A stretch of 25,208 nucleotides of DNA from an uncultured Erysipelotrichaceae bacterium (GCA_902766545.1 CACXEC010000094.1:1-25208), one strand, 5' to 3'. Shown: positions 15,847 to 24,302, counted from the stretch's first letter. A program made the numbers and translations. The notes: generated by a model not told the origin, from the sequence alone.

Positions 15847-17440
15847 TTATCAGAAAAATGGTATTATTGGTATAGATTATCTTATTAAATATATTAGAAA
15901 GAGAGAAAAAAAGTATTTGCATCTTGCCAATCAATACAAAAATGAAATTCGTTTTTGGACATTAATAACTCTTTTTCAAAATAATCATGAGTTAATATTT
16001 GACAGTGTTGATTTATCTACATTAAAGGATCTTTTTGAAATGAAAAAGATTCTTAAGGCCAAAAGCAATTTATTATATGATGATGCAACTTATTATGATT
16101 ATGGTCTTGGAATAGTTACTAATAGTAAGTTAGATTATATTAGTCAATTTAGGATAATTAGAAATTCTATAGCTCATAATAATTTTTTCATCAATGATGA
16201 TGGGACGCTTACGATAAATATGCCAAATTACGAGGCTGTAATCGATATTAAATGGTTAGAGGCGACTATAATGTGTTGCTTAAGTACTAGAAATTATCAG
16301 TTTAGATCTGGTCTTCATGATTCTTTTTTAATAACCTTAAACAGGGATGATGAAGCATCAAAAGAAAAATTTTTAATGGCTATTGATGATAAATCTATTG
16401 GGACAATTAAAATATCCTTAGACACTAACAGTATAAAAAAAGTTTGCGATGTAATGATGATTAAGGAAGGAAACTATACTTTTCATGACATATATAACTA
16501 TATAAGGGATATTATTCAGCTAAGAGTTAATGAAGTGGCTAAAGATAAAAATGATATAGCCGTGTATGAATATTTAAGTATTATTAAAAAAGTTATTGAG
16601 GATTTAAATAAACAATATAGTGGAGCTTTAACTATTGCATATGTTCCATTTACTAGAAATTTTAGTTTTGACTTGATAGATATGGAAGAATTTGGTGAAC
16701 TTGAAAGATATAGAGATCAAGCGGAGGTTTTATTAAATCATTATAAGAGGGAAATGTTTCCAGAGCTTGAGAATACCCTTGCTTTTAAATATATTTGTGA
16801 TGTTCTTACGTTGGTTTCAACGAATAATGAGCTAACTCCAATTTATGAATTGTATTTGACTGATGCATATAGTCTATTAATAAAATCATTAGGTAATTTA
16901 ACATTTAATTCCTTAGTAAGTAATATGGAAGGTTATAAGACTATAAGTAGTAGGATATTTAATCGTTATAAATCTTTGTTTAGTTATGACTTTGGACATG
17001 CTAAAAATCATTATAAAGAAATTATTAAAAAGCTTAAAAATGCTTTATCTGATGCTAGAAAAAATGGATTTCCTTTTGAAAGATTTAAGGAACTTAAAAA
17101 GTATGAATATTTAATTAGTTCTTTAGAAGAAAAAATTAGGTTAATTAGTAGTGGAGCTAATCCAGAAGTTTTTATAAATCAACTTAGAAATATTTTTACT
17201 CATGGATATTGTCATGCAGGTAAGGATAGTATTAAAATTTATGATATAAAACCCGATACTCATTATTTTAAATATAGTAAAGATAAAAAATCTTGGGAGG
17301 AAAAAAATATTTCTGGTTCGGTAATATTTAATGCTGAAATTACATATGAAGTTTTCATGCAAATTATTAGAGGTATTTGTGATGAATATGATATACGATT
17401 AGATGATTCAAGTTTTAATAAGAGTGTCAAGAAGAGCTAA
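15830..17440 (+). CDS. Two-HEPN-motif protein, putative RNase, family not recognised
   Basis: A 536-residue soluble protein. Two R-N-x3-H motifs of the HEPN ribonuclease superfamily are visible: RNSIAHN (R111, H116) preceded by a helix, and QLRNIFTHGY (R453, H458) preceded by a long helical region (about 380-450). The middle (about 150-380) is helical with no assignment. Two catalytic HEPN motifs in one chain is the arrangement of RNases that form their active site within one protein, though the length is well below known Cas13 proteins and no CRISPR array is present. Three tandem ATGs (15830, 15833, 15836) follow GAGGA at 15820-15824, and an earlier ATG at 15788 has no ribosome site. The start lies inside rmuC. 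Role in defence, toxin action or RNA control is open. Confidence 0.68.
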   Translation: MMMISNYQKNGIIGIDYLIKYIRKREKKYLHLANQYKNEIRFWTLITLFQNNHELIFDSVDLSTLKDLFEMKKILKAKSNLLYDDATYYDYGLGIVTNSKLDYISQFRIIRNSIAHNNFFINDDGTLTINMPNYEAVIDIKWLEATIMCCLSTRNYQFRSGLHDSFLITLNRDDEASKEKFLMAIDDKSIGTIKISLDTNSIKKVCDVMMIKEGNYTFHDIYNYIRDIIQLRVNEVAKDKNDIAVYEYLSIIKKVIEDLNKQYSGALTIAYVPFTRNFSFDLIDMEEFGELERYRDQAEVLLNHYKREMFPELENTLAFKYICDVLTLVSTNNELTPIYELYLTDAYSLLIKSLGNLTFNSLVSNMEGYKTISSRIFNRYKSLFSYDFGHAKNHYKEIIKKLKNALSDARKNGFPFERFKELKKYEYLISSLEEKIRLISSGANPEVFINQLRNIFTHGYCHAGKDSIKIYDIKPDTHYFKYSKDKKSWEEKNISGSVIFNAEITYEVFMQIIRGICDEYDIRLDDSSFNKSVKKS

Positions 17441-17456
17441 TGATTTGTATGGTATA

Positions 17457-17485
17457 AAAGAAATACTTAAAAAGTATTTCTTTTT
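17457..17485 (+). terminator. Intrinsic terminator of the rmuC-HEPN operon
   Basis: A perfect 12-base stem, AAAGAAATACTT (17457-17468) with AAGTATTTCTTT (17472-17483), three-A loop, T-run to 17485. The ftsE -10 follows at once. Confidence 0.85.
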
Positions 17486-17486
17486 A

Positions 17487-17495
17487 TGTTATAAT
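17487..17495 (+). promoter_or_regulatory. Extended -10 promoter for ftsEX
   Basis: TGT followed by TATAAT (17490-17495). The -35 position falls in the loop of the upstream terminator and shows only TTAAAA. The start would be near 17502, with AAAGGTGG as ribosome site and ATG 17520. Confidence 0.65.
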
Positions 17496-17519
17496 AATTA
17501 TTATAAAGGTGGTAGTTTA

Positions 17520-18221
17520 ATGGAGTTTATTGAGCTTAAAGATGTATATAAAGTTTATAAAAATGGTGTTACTGGTTTAGCTGGTGTAAACTTAAAAATT
17601 AAAAAGAAAGATTTTGTTTTCATTATTGGTCATACTGCTAGTGGTAAAAGTACTTTAATTAAATTACTATACCGTGAAGAAAGACCTACTAAAGGAAATG
17701 TTTCTGTTGGTGGAATAGATGTTGCTAGACTTAGAAATAGTAAAGTATATAAATTAAGAAGAAAAATTGGAATTGTATTTCAAGATTATAAATTACTTCC
17801 TAAATTAACAGTATATGAAAATGTTGCATACCCACTAGATAGTTATGGTATTTCTAGTAAAGAAATTAGACCTAAAGTACTAGCTGCTTTAGAACAGGTT
17901 GGTTTATCTGATAAAACTCGTAGTTTTCCTCATGAACTTTCTGGTGGAGAACAGCAAAGAGTTTGCATTGCTAGAGCTATTGCTAATAATCCTAAATTAT
18001 TATTATGTGATGAACCTACTGGTAATTTAGATCCAGATACTTCTAAAGAAATAATGGATGTAATTGAGAAAATCAATAAAGAGTTGGGTACTACTGTAGT
18101 AATGGCTACTCATGATAAAGATATTGTAAATCGTATGAAAAAAAGAGTAGTTGTTATTAAAGATGGTTTAGTTGATGGTGATTATTTGAAGGGAAGTTAT
18201 AAAGTAAATGAAAGTGATTAG
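17520..18221 (+). CDS. ftsE: Cell division ATP-binding protein FtsE
   Basis: A 233-residue ABC ATPase that drives FtsX to activate peptidoglycan hydrolases at the division or growth site. Walker A is GHTASGKST, the Q-loop is VFQDYKLLP, the signature is LSGGEQQRVCIARAIAN, Walker B is LLLCDEPTGNLDP, and the H-loop is MATHD. ATG 17520 with AAAGGTGG gives the standard FtsE start (MEFIELKDVYKVY). An in-frame ATG at 17403 lies before the terminator and promoter and is rejected. FtsX follows with a 14-base overlap. Length and motifs are complete. Confidence 0.95.
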   Translation: MEFIELKDVYKVYKNGVTGLAGVNLKIKKKDFVFIIGHTASGKSTLIKLLYREERPTKGNVSVGGIDVARLRNSKVYKLRRKIGIVFQDYKLLPKLTVYENVAYPLDSYGISSKEIRPKVLAALEQVGLSDKTRSFPHELSGGEQQRVCIARAIANNPKLLLCDEPTGNLDPDTSKEIMDVIEKINKELGTTVVMATHDKDIVNRMKKRVVVIKDGLVDGDYLKGSYKVNESD

Positions 18222-19113
18222 AATACTTGGAAAAAGTTTTATTAATGCTTGTAAAAGTTTAGTTCGTAATTTAAGTTTATCCTTAGCTTCTATTACTTGT
18301 ACAATTATAACTTTAATATTAGTTTCAATAGGATTATTGATATCTTATAATATTAGAGAAATTACTAAAAATATTGAAAAAGAACTTACAGTTGTAATTT
18401 TTATGACAAAGGATGCTACTAGTGAAGAAGTAATTAAAACTAAAAGTGACTTAGAAAAGATTGATAATGTAGAAAAAGTAATATTTACTTCCAAAGATGA
18501 TGTTAAAGATAGATTTAAAAATGATGAAAAATGGACTAGTATTATTAGTACTTTAAATGAAGATGATAATCCTTTTCAAGATTCTTTTGAAGTTGTAGTT
18601 AAAAATGTACGTGATATCAATGAAACGGTTACGACAATAAAGAATATGGATAAAATTGATACTGTCAAGTATGGTGAAAATTCAGTTAATGAAATAGTTA
18701 GTATTTTTGATACCATTAAAACTGGTACGATTGTGCTTGTTGGTGGTTTAGTATTAGTTACAGCATTTTTAATAACTAATACCATTAAAATAACGATATT
18801 TAGTAGAAGAAAAGAAATTGATATTATGCGTTTAGTTGGTACTAGTAATACTGTTATTAAACTTCCATATTTAACTGAAGGATTATTAATTGGAATATTA
18901 GGATCTATTATTCCAATACTATTTACAATATTTGGATATACTTTAATATATAGTAAGTTCTCTTCCATGACTGTATCTAATATAATTGGAGTTATAACTT
19001 TAGCAAGTCCAGAAGGCATTATTTATATAGCATCATTATTTTTATTAATGCTTGGAGCATTAACTGGTATGTTTGCTAGTGGTATAGCAGTTAGAAAGTA
19101 TTTGAAAGTATGA
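18208..19113 (+). CDS. ftsX: Cell division protein FtsX
   Basis: A 301-residue permease-like partner of FtsE with the FtsX layout. Membrane helix 1 lies at about residues 26-47. An outer domain (about 50-165) starts NIREITKNIEKELTVVIFM. Three more helices form the C-terminal core (about 172-195, 222-247, 268-292). The SRRKEIDIMRLVGTS loop after helix 2 is the conserved cytoplasmic coupling segment of the family. It does not export a substrate but passes force to a periplasmic or wall hydrolase. The likely partner is encoded immediately downstream with a four-base ATGA overlap. Confidence 0.95.
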   Translation: MKVIRILGKSFINACKSLVRNLSLSLASITCTIITLILVSIGLLISYNIREITKNIEKELTVVIFMTKDATSEEVIKTKSDLEKIDNVEKVIFTSKDDVKDRFKNDEKWTSIISTLNEDDNPFQDSFEVVVKNVRDINETVTTIKNMDKIDTVKYGENSVNEIVSIFDTIKTGTIVLVGGLVLVTAFLITNTIKITIFSRRKEIDIMRLVGTSNTVIKLPYLTEGLLIGILGSIIPILFTIFGYTLIYSKFSSMTVSNIIGVITLASPEGIIYIASLFLLMLGALTGMFASGIAVRKYLKV

Positions 19114-20306
19114 GAAAAAAGTGTTTTATATCATTTATTATTATATCAATATTTTTATTAGGCATTATTAATGTTAATGCGGCAAGTAAAGCTAAAACTC
19201 TTTCTGAACTTCGCAAGGAATTACAAACTTTAAAAGATAAAAAATCATCTGCAGAATATAAGAAGACTAGAACTAAAAATCAAATTAGTACAGCTAAAAA
19301 TGATATTGAATCTTCTAAAAAAGCAATTGAAAAGGGACAAGAACAAATTTTAGTTGCTGAAGAGCAAATTAAAAATTTAAATTTAGAAATTGGAGTTTCT
19401 AAAGATAAGATGCTAGTGTTAATGAATAACTATCAAAAGTTTGAAGGAGATAATGTTTATTTAGAGTATTTATTTGAATCAACTAGTTATGCTGATTTTA
19501 TATATCGTTATACGATTATTAAACAGCTTGCTGATTATAATGAAGAACAAATTAGTAAGATGCAGGATAATATAGTTTCAAATGAAGAACTAAAAAAAGA
19601 TTTGGAAGCTAAGGAAATTGAACTTAATAATAATATTAATAAATTAGAAAAAAGTTTAGATTCTTTAGGTAGTCAGTTAGATGAACTTGCTGAAGAAACT
19701 ATGGATATTCAAGATGAAATAAATTCTACCCAAGAATTAATTAATTATTATGTTAAAATGGGGTGTGGTGAAAAAGAAGATCTTGAAGCGTGTGTAAGAG
19801 TTAAAGGTGATACAAGATTTAGTAAGCCTTTAACTAAAGGAACAATAACTAGTTATTATGGTTATCGTATAAATCCAGTGTCTGGAAAATATAAGTTCCA
19901 TACTGGCACTGATATAGGTGGTAATAAGGAAGGAACGAATGTTTATTCAACTGCTAATGGTATGGTTGGTAAGATTATTAGAAAGGCATCTTGTGGTGGT
20001 AATCAAGTATATATTTATCATACAATAAATGGAAAACAGTATACATCTGGGTACATGCATCTTTTAACAATAAATGTTAGTGTAGGTGATAGTGTTACTA
20101 GTAATACAGTAATTGGTACCGTTGGAGGAGGAAGACAAACAAGTAGTTATGATGGATGCTCAACGGGAGCTCACCTTCACTTTATGCTTGCAGATGGCTG
20201 GTATGGAAAAACATATGTTAACTGGTCTACTTTTGTAGCTAAAACTATGGATGCTAAGAAAGTTTTAAATTTACCAAGTAAAAATACCTGGTGGTATTCA
20301 AGATAA
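19110..20306 (+). CDS. FtsEX-coupled coiled-coil LytM/M23 peptidoglycan hydrolase (EnvC/PcsB-like architecture)
   Basis: A 398-residue secreted protein. A signal peptide ends near residue 25 (INVNAAS), a long coiled coil spans about 28-215, and an M23 domain spans about 238-380. The zinc site is intact: HTGTD (H264, D268) and HLHF (H355, H357), plus a GYMHL motif. The coiled coil in PcsB, CwlO-type and EnvC proteins is the part that docks on FtsX, and the four-base overlap with ftsX supports the same partnership. Unlike EnvC, whose LytM domain is inactive, this one keeps all ligands and should cut peptide cross-links itself. Unlike PcsB and CwlO it carries M23 and not a cysteine-peptidase domain. 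Confidence 0.9.
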   Translation: MRKKCFISFIIISIFLLGIINVNAASKAKTLSELRKELQTLKDKKSSAEYKKTRTKNQISTAKNDIESSKKAIEKGQEQILVAEEQIKNLNLEIGVSKDKMLVLMNNYQKFEGDNVYLEYLFESTSYADFIYRYTIIKQLADYNEEQISKMQDNIVSNEELKKDLEAKEIELNNNINKLEKSLDSLGSQLDELAEETMDIQDEINSTQELINYYVKMGCGEKEDLEACVRVKGDTRFSKPLTKGTITSYYGYRINPVSGKYKFHTGTDIGGNKEGTNVYSTANGMVGKIIRKASCGGNQVYIYHTINGKQYTSGYMHLLTINVSVGDSVTSNTVIGTVGGGRQTSSYDGCSTGAHLHFMLADGWYGKTYVNWSTFVAKTMDAKKVLNLPSKNTWWYSR

Positions 20307-20321
20307 AATATATAAATATCG

Positions 20322-20351
20322 AAATTCTCATATAATTTTAATGAGAATTTT
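20322..20351 (+). terminator. Probable intrinsic terminator of ftsEX-hydrolase operon
   Basis: A ten-base perfect stem, AAATTCTCAT (20322-20331) with ATGAGAATTT (20341-20350), and a nine-base loop. The T-run is short (TTTTG), so termination may be partial. The fmt -10 begins at the foot of the stem. Confidence 0.6.
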
Positions 20352-20359
20352 GTTATGAT
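20351..20359 (+). promoter_or_regulatory. Extended -10 promoter for fmt, very short leader
   Basis: TGT plus TATGAT (20354-20359) puts the start near 20366. That is the first base of an in-frame GTG and nine bases before ATG 20375, so the message has almost no leader. Confidence 0.55.
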
Positions 20360-20374
20360 AAAGATGTGATTAAT

Positions 20375-21316
20375 ATGGAAAAAATTAAAGTTATATTTAT
20401 GGGGACACCTGAATTTAGTGTTCCTATTGTAAAAGAGATTAGTAAAATTGTAAATTTGGTTTTAGTGGTTACATCTCCTGATGCCTATGTAGGGCGGAAG
20501 AAAGTTTTGACTCCATGTGCTGTTAAACAGTGGGCATTAGATAATAATATCGATGCTTTTTCTCCAGATAAATTAAAAAATGATTATGAAATAATTAAAA
20601 CCTTAAATCCAGATTTAATTATTACTTGTGCCTATGGTCAAATTGTTCCAGAAGAGGTACTAAATATTCCTCGTCTTGGATGTATTAATATTCATGCGTC
20701 CTTACTTCCTAAGTATCGTGGTGCATCTCCAATTCAAAGTGTTATATTAAATGGAGAAAAAGAAACTGGTATAACTTTAATGTATATGGATAAACATTTA
20801 GATACAGGAGATATTATCTGTAAAAGTAAGATTTCCATTTTAGATAATGATAATTATGCGACATTATCCGATAAATTGAGTAATTTAGGTGCTAAATTGA
20901 TAGTAGATACTTTACCTGATATTATTGCAGGAAAGAACGATAGAATTCCACAAAATAATGCTGAAGCTACTTATGTAGGTCTAATCAAAAGGGAAGATGA
21001 GCATATTAATTTTAATGATACTGCCTTAAATATACATAATAAAATAAGAGCTTTTAGTCCCAGTCCTTATGCTAATTTTATTTTAGATGATAAAGAATAT
21101 AAAGTAGTTGAAGCTTATCCAATTGAAATAGATGCTAAAGATGCTGATAAAGCTCCTGGCACGATAATAAGTGAAACTAAAAATTCCATTATTATTAAAG
21201 CTCTGGATGAAGGAATTATGATTATAAAGTTAAAACCTGTTGGTAAAAATGTTATGAACGTTTCTGATTTTAAAAATGGATATCAAAAAAATTTGATAGG
21301 GAGAGTATTAGAATGA
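20375..21316 (+). CDS. fmt: Methionyl-tRNA formyltransferase
   Basis: A 313-residue cytoplasmic enzyme that formylates the initiator Met-tRNA with 10-formyl-tetrahydrofolate. The N-terminus KVIFMGTPEFSVPI is diagnostic. The catalytic core CAYGQIVPEEVL...LGCINIHASLLPKYRGASPIQ has the Asn-His pair and the SLLP loop, with LDTGDI following. The C-terminal tRNA-binding domain begins near residue 205 and is complete. Length is normal. ATG 20375 gives the usual family start. GTG 20366, three codons upstream, would coincide with the predicted transcript start. There is no good ribosome site for either. The next gene overlaps by four bases. Confidence 0.95.
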   Translation: MEKIKVIFMGTPEFSVPIVKEISKIVNLVLVVTSPDAYVGRKKVLTPCAVKQWALDNNIDAFSPDKLKNDYEIIKTLNPDLIITCAYGQIVPEEVLNIPRLGCINIHASLLPKYRGASPIQSVILNGEKETGITLMYMDKHLDTGDIICKSKISILDNDNYATLSDKLSNLGAKLIVDTLPDIIAGKNDRIPQNNAEATYVGLIKREDEHINFNDTALNIHNKIRAFSPSPYANFILDDKEYKVVEAYPIEIDAKDADKAPGTIISETKNSIIIKALDEGIMIIKLKPVGKNVMNVSDFKNGYQKNLIGRVLE

Positions 21317-21942
21317 ACAAGGATAAAAAAGATAAAATTACTTTTAAAGATTTATGGCGTAATCCTTTTTACAACTCATTATTTAAACTTGCTTTATGGG
21401 GACTTTTCTTTTTATTTATATTTGTCATTGTATCTATTGGTAGTTTAAAAATCAGCCATTATGATTCTAAAGATAAAGATAATAAAGAAATAAAAAAAGT
21501 TACATTTACTCAAATGAAAAATAACTTATTAAATAATTCAAGTAATATAGTTTACACTATTGGTAATTTTTATATAACGGGATTAGTAAATGATAATGTT
21601 TTAGAGGCTACTGTTGAAACTGATACTGATGAAATATATAAAATTAAGTATGATGGGGAAAACTTATATCAGATAAAGAAGTCCAATGAGGAAATTAATA
21701 ATGAATTACTTGGTAATATTAATTTAAATTATTTGCTTCCAAGTAAAGTATTTAAAATTACTGAAGATCCTCTAGTTATACTAGAAAAAAGTCCAGATGA
21801 AAAAACTTATAATTATAATTTAGATAATTTAAGAATAGCTGTTACGATAGGTGAAACTCGAATTGATGAAATAAATATTATTGAAAATGATATTAATTAT
21901 AATTTGAAATTCATTATAAAAGATCAAGATGCTGATAAATAA
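21313..21942 (+). CDS. Single-pass membrane protein of unknown function coupled to fmt
   Basis: A 209-residue protein that I do not recognise. A charged N-terminus (about 20 residues) is followed by one membrane helix (about 24-45) and a polar outer domain of about 160 residues. The outer domain has several strand-like stretches (IVYTIGNFYITGLVN, LEATVETDTDEIYKIKYDG, YNLKFIIK). The ATGA overlap with fmt and a GGGAG ribosome site show translational coupling. The length and strand pattern suggest a small beta-rich extracytoplasmic domain. No catalytic motif is apparent. Confidence 0.65.
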   Translation: MNKDKKDKITFKDLWRNPFYNSLFKLALWGLFFLFIFVIVSIGSLKISHYDSKDKDNKEIKKVTFTQMKNNLLNNSSNIVYTIGNFYITGLVNDNVLEATVETDTDEIYKIKYDGENLYQIKKSNEEINNELLGNINLNYLLPSKVFKITEDPLVILEKSPDEKTYNYNLDNLRIAVTIGETRIDEINIIENDINYNLKFIIKDQDADK

Positions 21943-21947
21943 ACAAT

Positions 21948-21977
21948 TTGCATAATGTATGAATACCATGTTAAAAT
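21948..21977 (+). promoter_or_regulatory. Promoter for the phosphatidyltransferase-transporter operon
   Basis: TTGCAT (21948-21953), an 18-base spacer and TAAAAT (21972-21977) with TGT in front (extended -10). The start would be near 21984 and the ribosome site is GAAGAGG before ATG 21996. Confidence 0.65.
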
Positions 21978-21995
21978 GTAAGTGAAGAGGTAATC

Positions 21996-22727
21996 ATGAA
22001 GAAAATAAAAGCTAAGATTGTTGTAAATCTTATTACATTTATTAGAGTAATAGGAACGTTTTTAATTCCTTTTGTTAATAATTATTTAAGTCCGCAGCAA
22101 TTCATTATATATATTGCTTTAATATTTATGACTGATACATTAGATGGTATGCTTGCCAGATTGTTTAAAGTTTGTACTTTATTTGGAGCAATACTTGATA
22201 GTGCTGCTGATAAACTATTTGGAATAGCAACTCTATTAGTTTTAGCAAGAGTTTATCCCATAATGTATTTGCTTGTAATACTAGAAATTGTAATATTACT
22301 TATTAATACAATAAGTGGTTCTAAAGGAGCTAATAGTAAATCATCTAAAATAGGTAAATGTAAAACTTGGATTTTAGCTATTGCTATAGTACTTGGTTAT
22401 ATTACAGTTTATTCTAAAAGTTTTATTACAATAATTGAAAATAAATCTTTAATTGGTCGAAGGCTTTATAACACATTAGTATTTATATTGAATAATCAAA
22501 AAATATTTATTTCAACAATAGCTATTGTAACTTTTATTTTTAGTTTGATAGTTGCGATTGATTATTATTTAAGAAATCATAAAGAAGTTATAAAAAACAA
22601 GATTAATACTAAAAAGATTCGGGTAAAACAAGGTAAAGAATTATTAATTGCTTTGTTCGACGAAGAGTTTTATGAAAAGACAAAAAATGAACCATTAATA
22701 TATCGTTTAGGTAGGGAGGTAAATTAA
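21996..22727 (+). CDS. CDP-alcohol phosphatidyltransferase (PgsA-like)
   Basis: A 243-residue integral membrane enzyme with the complete CDP-alcohol phosphotransferase motif. The motif runs from D47 through D50-G51, A54-R55, G64 and D68 to D72 (DTLDGMLAR then GAILDSAAD). Hydrophobic segments before and after it give about six helices. Family members transfer a phosphatidyl group from CDP-diacylglycerol to glycerol-3-phosphate or another alcohol, and PgsA is the most likely role. Substrate cannot be fixed from the motif. The basic C-terminal stretch (about residues 190-243) is longer than in many PgsA proteins. The next gene begins on the last base of its stop codon. Confidence 0.85.
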   Translation: MKKIKAKIVVNLITFIRVIGTFLIPFVNNYLSPQQFIIYIALIFMTDTLDGMLARLFKVCTLFGAILDSAADKLFGIATLLVLARVYPIMYLLVILEIVILLINTISGSKGANSKSSKIGKCKTWILAIAIVLGYITVYSKSFITIIENKSLIGRRLYNTLVFILNNQKIFISTIAIVTFIFSLIVAIDYYLRNHKEVIKNKINTKKIRVKQGKELLIALFDEEFYEKTKNEPLIYRLGREVN

Positions 22728-23950
22728 TGAAAAGTGAAAAGTTAAAAGATAATAAATATTTTCAAATTGGACTTACAGCATTTTTAGTAATTGCTGCTAG
22801 TATTATTACTGTTTTTATTGTATTTAAGATTAATGAGGTTGGAGTATTTTTTAGGAAAATACTAGCTCTATTTATTCCATTCATAGTGGGATTTATATTT
22901 GCCTATTTACTAAATCCAGTTGTTAAGTTTTTTAAGAAAAATATTGTTGGTAAATGGATTAAAGGTAATGATAAGGCAGTTAATAATTTAAGTATTTTGA
23001 TTACATGTCTAATATTTGTTTTTATACTTATACTTTTATTTAGTATTATTATTCCAGATTTATTAAGGAGTATAGAGGCACTTTTAATAAATCTGCCATC
23101 ATATTTTGAAAAAATAAAAGATTATTTACTTAAAAAATTTAGTTCAGCCGATTCTCAAAGTTTTGTTGAAAATAATTATGCAGCTATTAATGAATATATT
23201 AATAATGTTATTAATAAGTCTATTTTACCTAAGGTAGAACTATGGCTTACAACTTTATCTAGTGGTGTTGTTGGGGCTGTAAAAACGGTTTTTGATATTT
23301 TTCTTGGTTTTGTAATTGCAATTTATTATTTAATTGATAAAGATAATTTTATTGCCGGTACTAAGAGAATAGTTTATTGTATATTTCCAATTAAAATATC
23401 CAATAAGATAATGGAGAATACTAGACATACTAATGAAATATTTTCTAATTTCATAATGGGTAAAATATTAGATTCACTTATAATTGGTTTTATTACATTT
23501 ACATTTTTAGCTTTATTTGGTTTTCCATATGCACTTTTAATTGGTGTTATTGTAGGAGTTACAAATATTATTCCATATTTTGGACCTTTTATTGGAGCAA
23601 TACCTAGTGCACTTTTAATTCTTCTTCATGATCCGGCTAAGTGTTTAATATTTATAATATTTATAATTACTTTACAACAAATTGATGGATATTTAATTGG
23701 ACCAAAATTGTGTGGTTCTAAGACTGGTTTAAAGTCTTTCTGGGTTTTAGCTTCGATTACATTTTTTGGTAATTTATTTGGTGTAGTTGGTATGCTTTTA
23801 GGAGTTCCACTATTTGCTCTTATATATGGATATTTAGATAATCGTTTAACAACAACATTAAAGAAAAAAGAATTACCTATAAAGAATGAAGATTACTTTA
23901 ATTTAGAGAGAATTAATGCGCAAACTAAAAATATCGTAAAAAAGGATTAA
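22727..23950 (+). CDS. AI-2E family transporter (PerM/YtvI-like)
   Basis: A 407-residue membrane protein with about eight helices. The family landmarks are a large soluble loop in the first half (about residues 115-190), a FSNFIMGKILDSLIIGFITF region, and the strongly conserved VTNIIPYFGPFIGAIPSALL with DGYLIGPKLCGSKTGLKSFWVLASI and GMLLGVPLFALIYGYL. The start shares one base with the previous stop (TAATG), so it is coupled to the phosphatidyltransferase. Members export various compounds, or exchange Na+/H+ in some species, and the name does not imply autoinducer transport here. Its stop lies inside a hairpin shared with the convergent gene. Confidence 0.9.
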   Translation: MKSEKLKDNKYFQIGLTAFLVIAASIITVFIVFKINEVGVFFRKILALFIPFIVGFIFAYLLNPVVKFFKKNIVGKWIKGNDKAVNNLSILITCLIFVFILILLFSIIIPDLLRSIEALLINLPSYFEKIKDYLLKKFSSADSQSFVENNYAAINEYINNVINKSILPKVELWLTTLSSGVVGAVKTVFDIFLGFVIAIYYLIDKDNFIAGTKRIVYCIFPIKISNKIMENTRHTNEIFSNFIMGKILDSLIIGFITFTFLALFGFPYALLIGVIVGVTNIIPYFGPFIGAIPSALLILLHDPAKCLIFIIFIITLQQIDGYLIGPKLCGSKTGLKSFWVLASITFFGNLFGVVGMLLGVPLFALIYGYLDNRLTTTLKKKELPIKNEDYFNLERINAQTKNIVKKD

Positions 23951-23970
23951 AATATTTAATCCTTTTTTTT
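23938..23970. terminator. Bidirectional terminator between convergent genes
   Basis: A 14-base perfect stem (23938-23951 with 23955-23968, core GGATTAAA / TTTAATCC), three-base loop, A-run on one side and T-run on the other. It serves both strands and contains both genes' stop codons. Confidence 0.85.
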
Positions 23971-24240
23971 GAATAAATCTTTGAAATCTTCAAATTTATT
24001 GTTTGTATAATCTTCAATTATTTCTATTTTTTCATTTATATAGTCTATTTTTTCTTTATATGGTTTAATATATTTTTGATTAACATATATGTATGATGAA
24101 ATTAATATTATAGCTACTATTAATGCTATACCAATTTTTGAATAAATTTTTACTTTTCTTTTTAAAACTCTTTTATTTTCGGCTCTTTCTAATACTTCAA
24201 TTCTTTCAGTTAATTCTTTAATTTTTATTTCGTAATCCAT
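23956..24240 (-). CDS. Small coiled-coil membrane protein, function unknown
   Basis: A 94-residue protein read on the minus strand with three parts. A coiled-coil start (about residues 4-22, heptad-like ELTERIEVLERAE) is followed by a basic stretch, one membrane helix (about 33-52), and a second charged helical part (about 58-92). AAGGAG precedes the ATG by five bases. TATAAT on the minus strand at 24264-24269 is a plausible -10. The length and coiled-coil/TM/coiled-coil order suggest a scaffold or oligomeric membrane protein. No family is recognised. Confidence 0.7.
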   Translation of the reverse strand: MDYEIKIKELTERIEVLERAENKRVLKRKVKIYSKIGIALIVAIILISSYIYVNQKYIKPYKEKIDYINEKIEIIEDYTNNKFEDFKDLFKKKD

Positions 24241-24263
24241 ATATACTCCTTATTTATAATTAA

Positions 24264-24269
24264 ATTATA
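24264..24269 (-). promoter_or_regulatory. -10 element for the minus-strand small membrane protein
   Basis: ATTATA on the plus strand reads TATAAT on the minus strand, 24 bases ahead of the start at 24240. No convincing -35 is seen. The intergenic region 24241-24342 carries promoters in both directions. Confidence 0.5.
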
Positions 24270-24302
24270 CAATAAAGTTAATAATAAAACTATAATTAAA
24301 TA

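Noticed and set aside
15830..17440. Cas13 or CRISPR effector
   Set aside because: The protein is far shorter than known Cas13, and no spaced direct repeats or Cas1/Cas2 genes are present. Only the HEPN motifs are shared.
18576..19019. 147-residue minus-strand frame inside ftsX
   Set aside because: It is a shadow of ftsX with no ribosome site or protein-like composition. The same applies to the smaller minus-strand frames at 6529-6807, 9312-9579, 11003-11236, 15519-15761 and 17141-17362.
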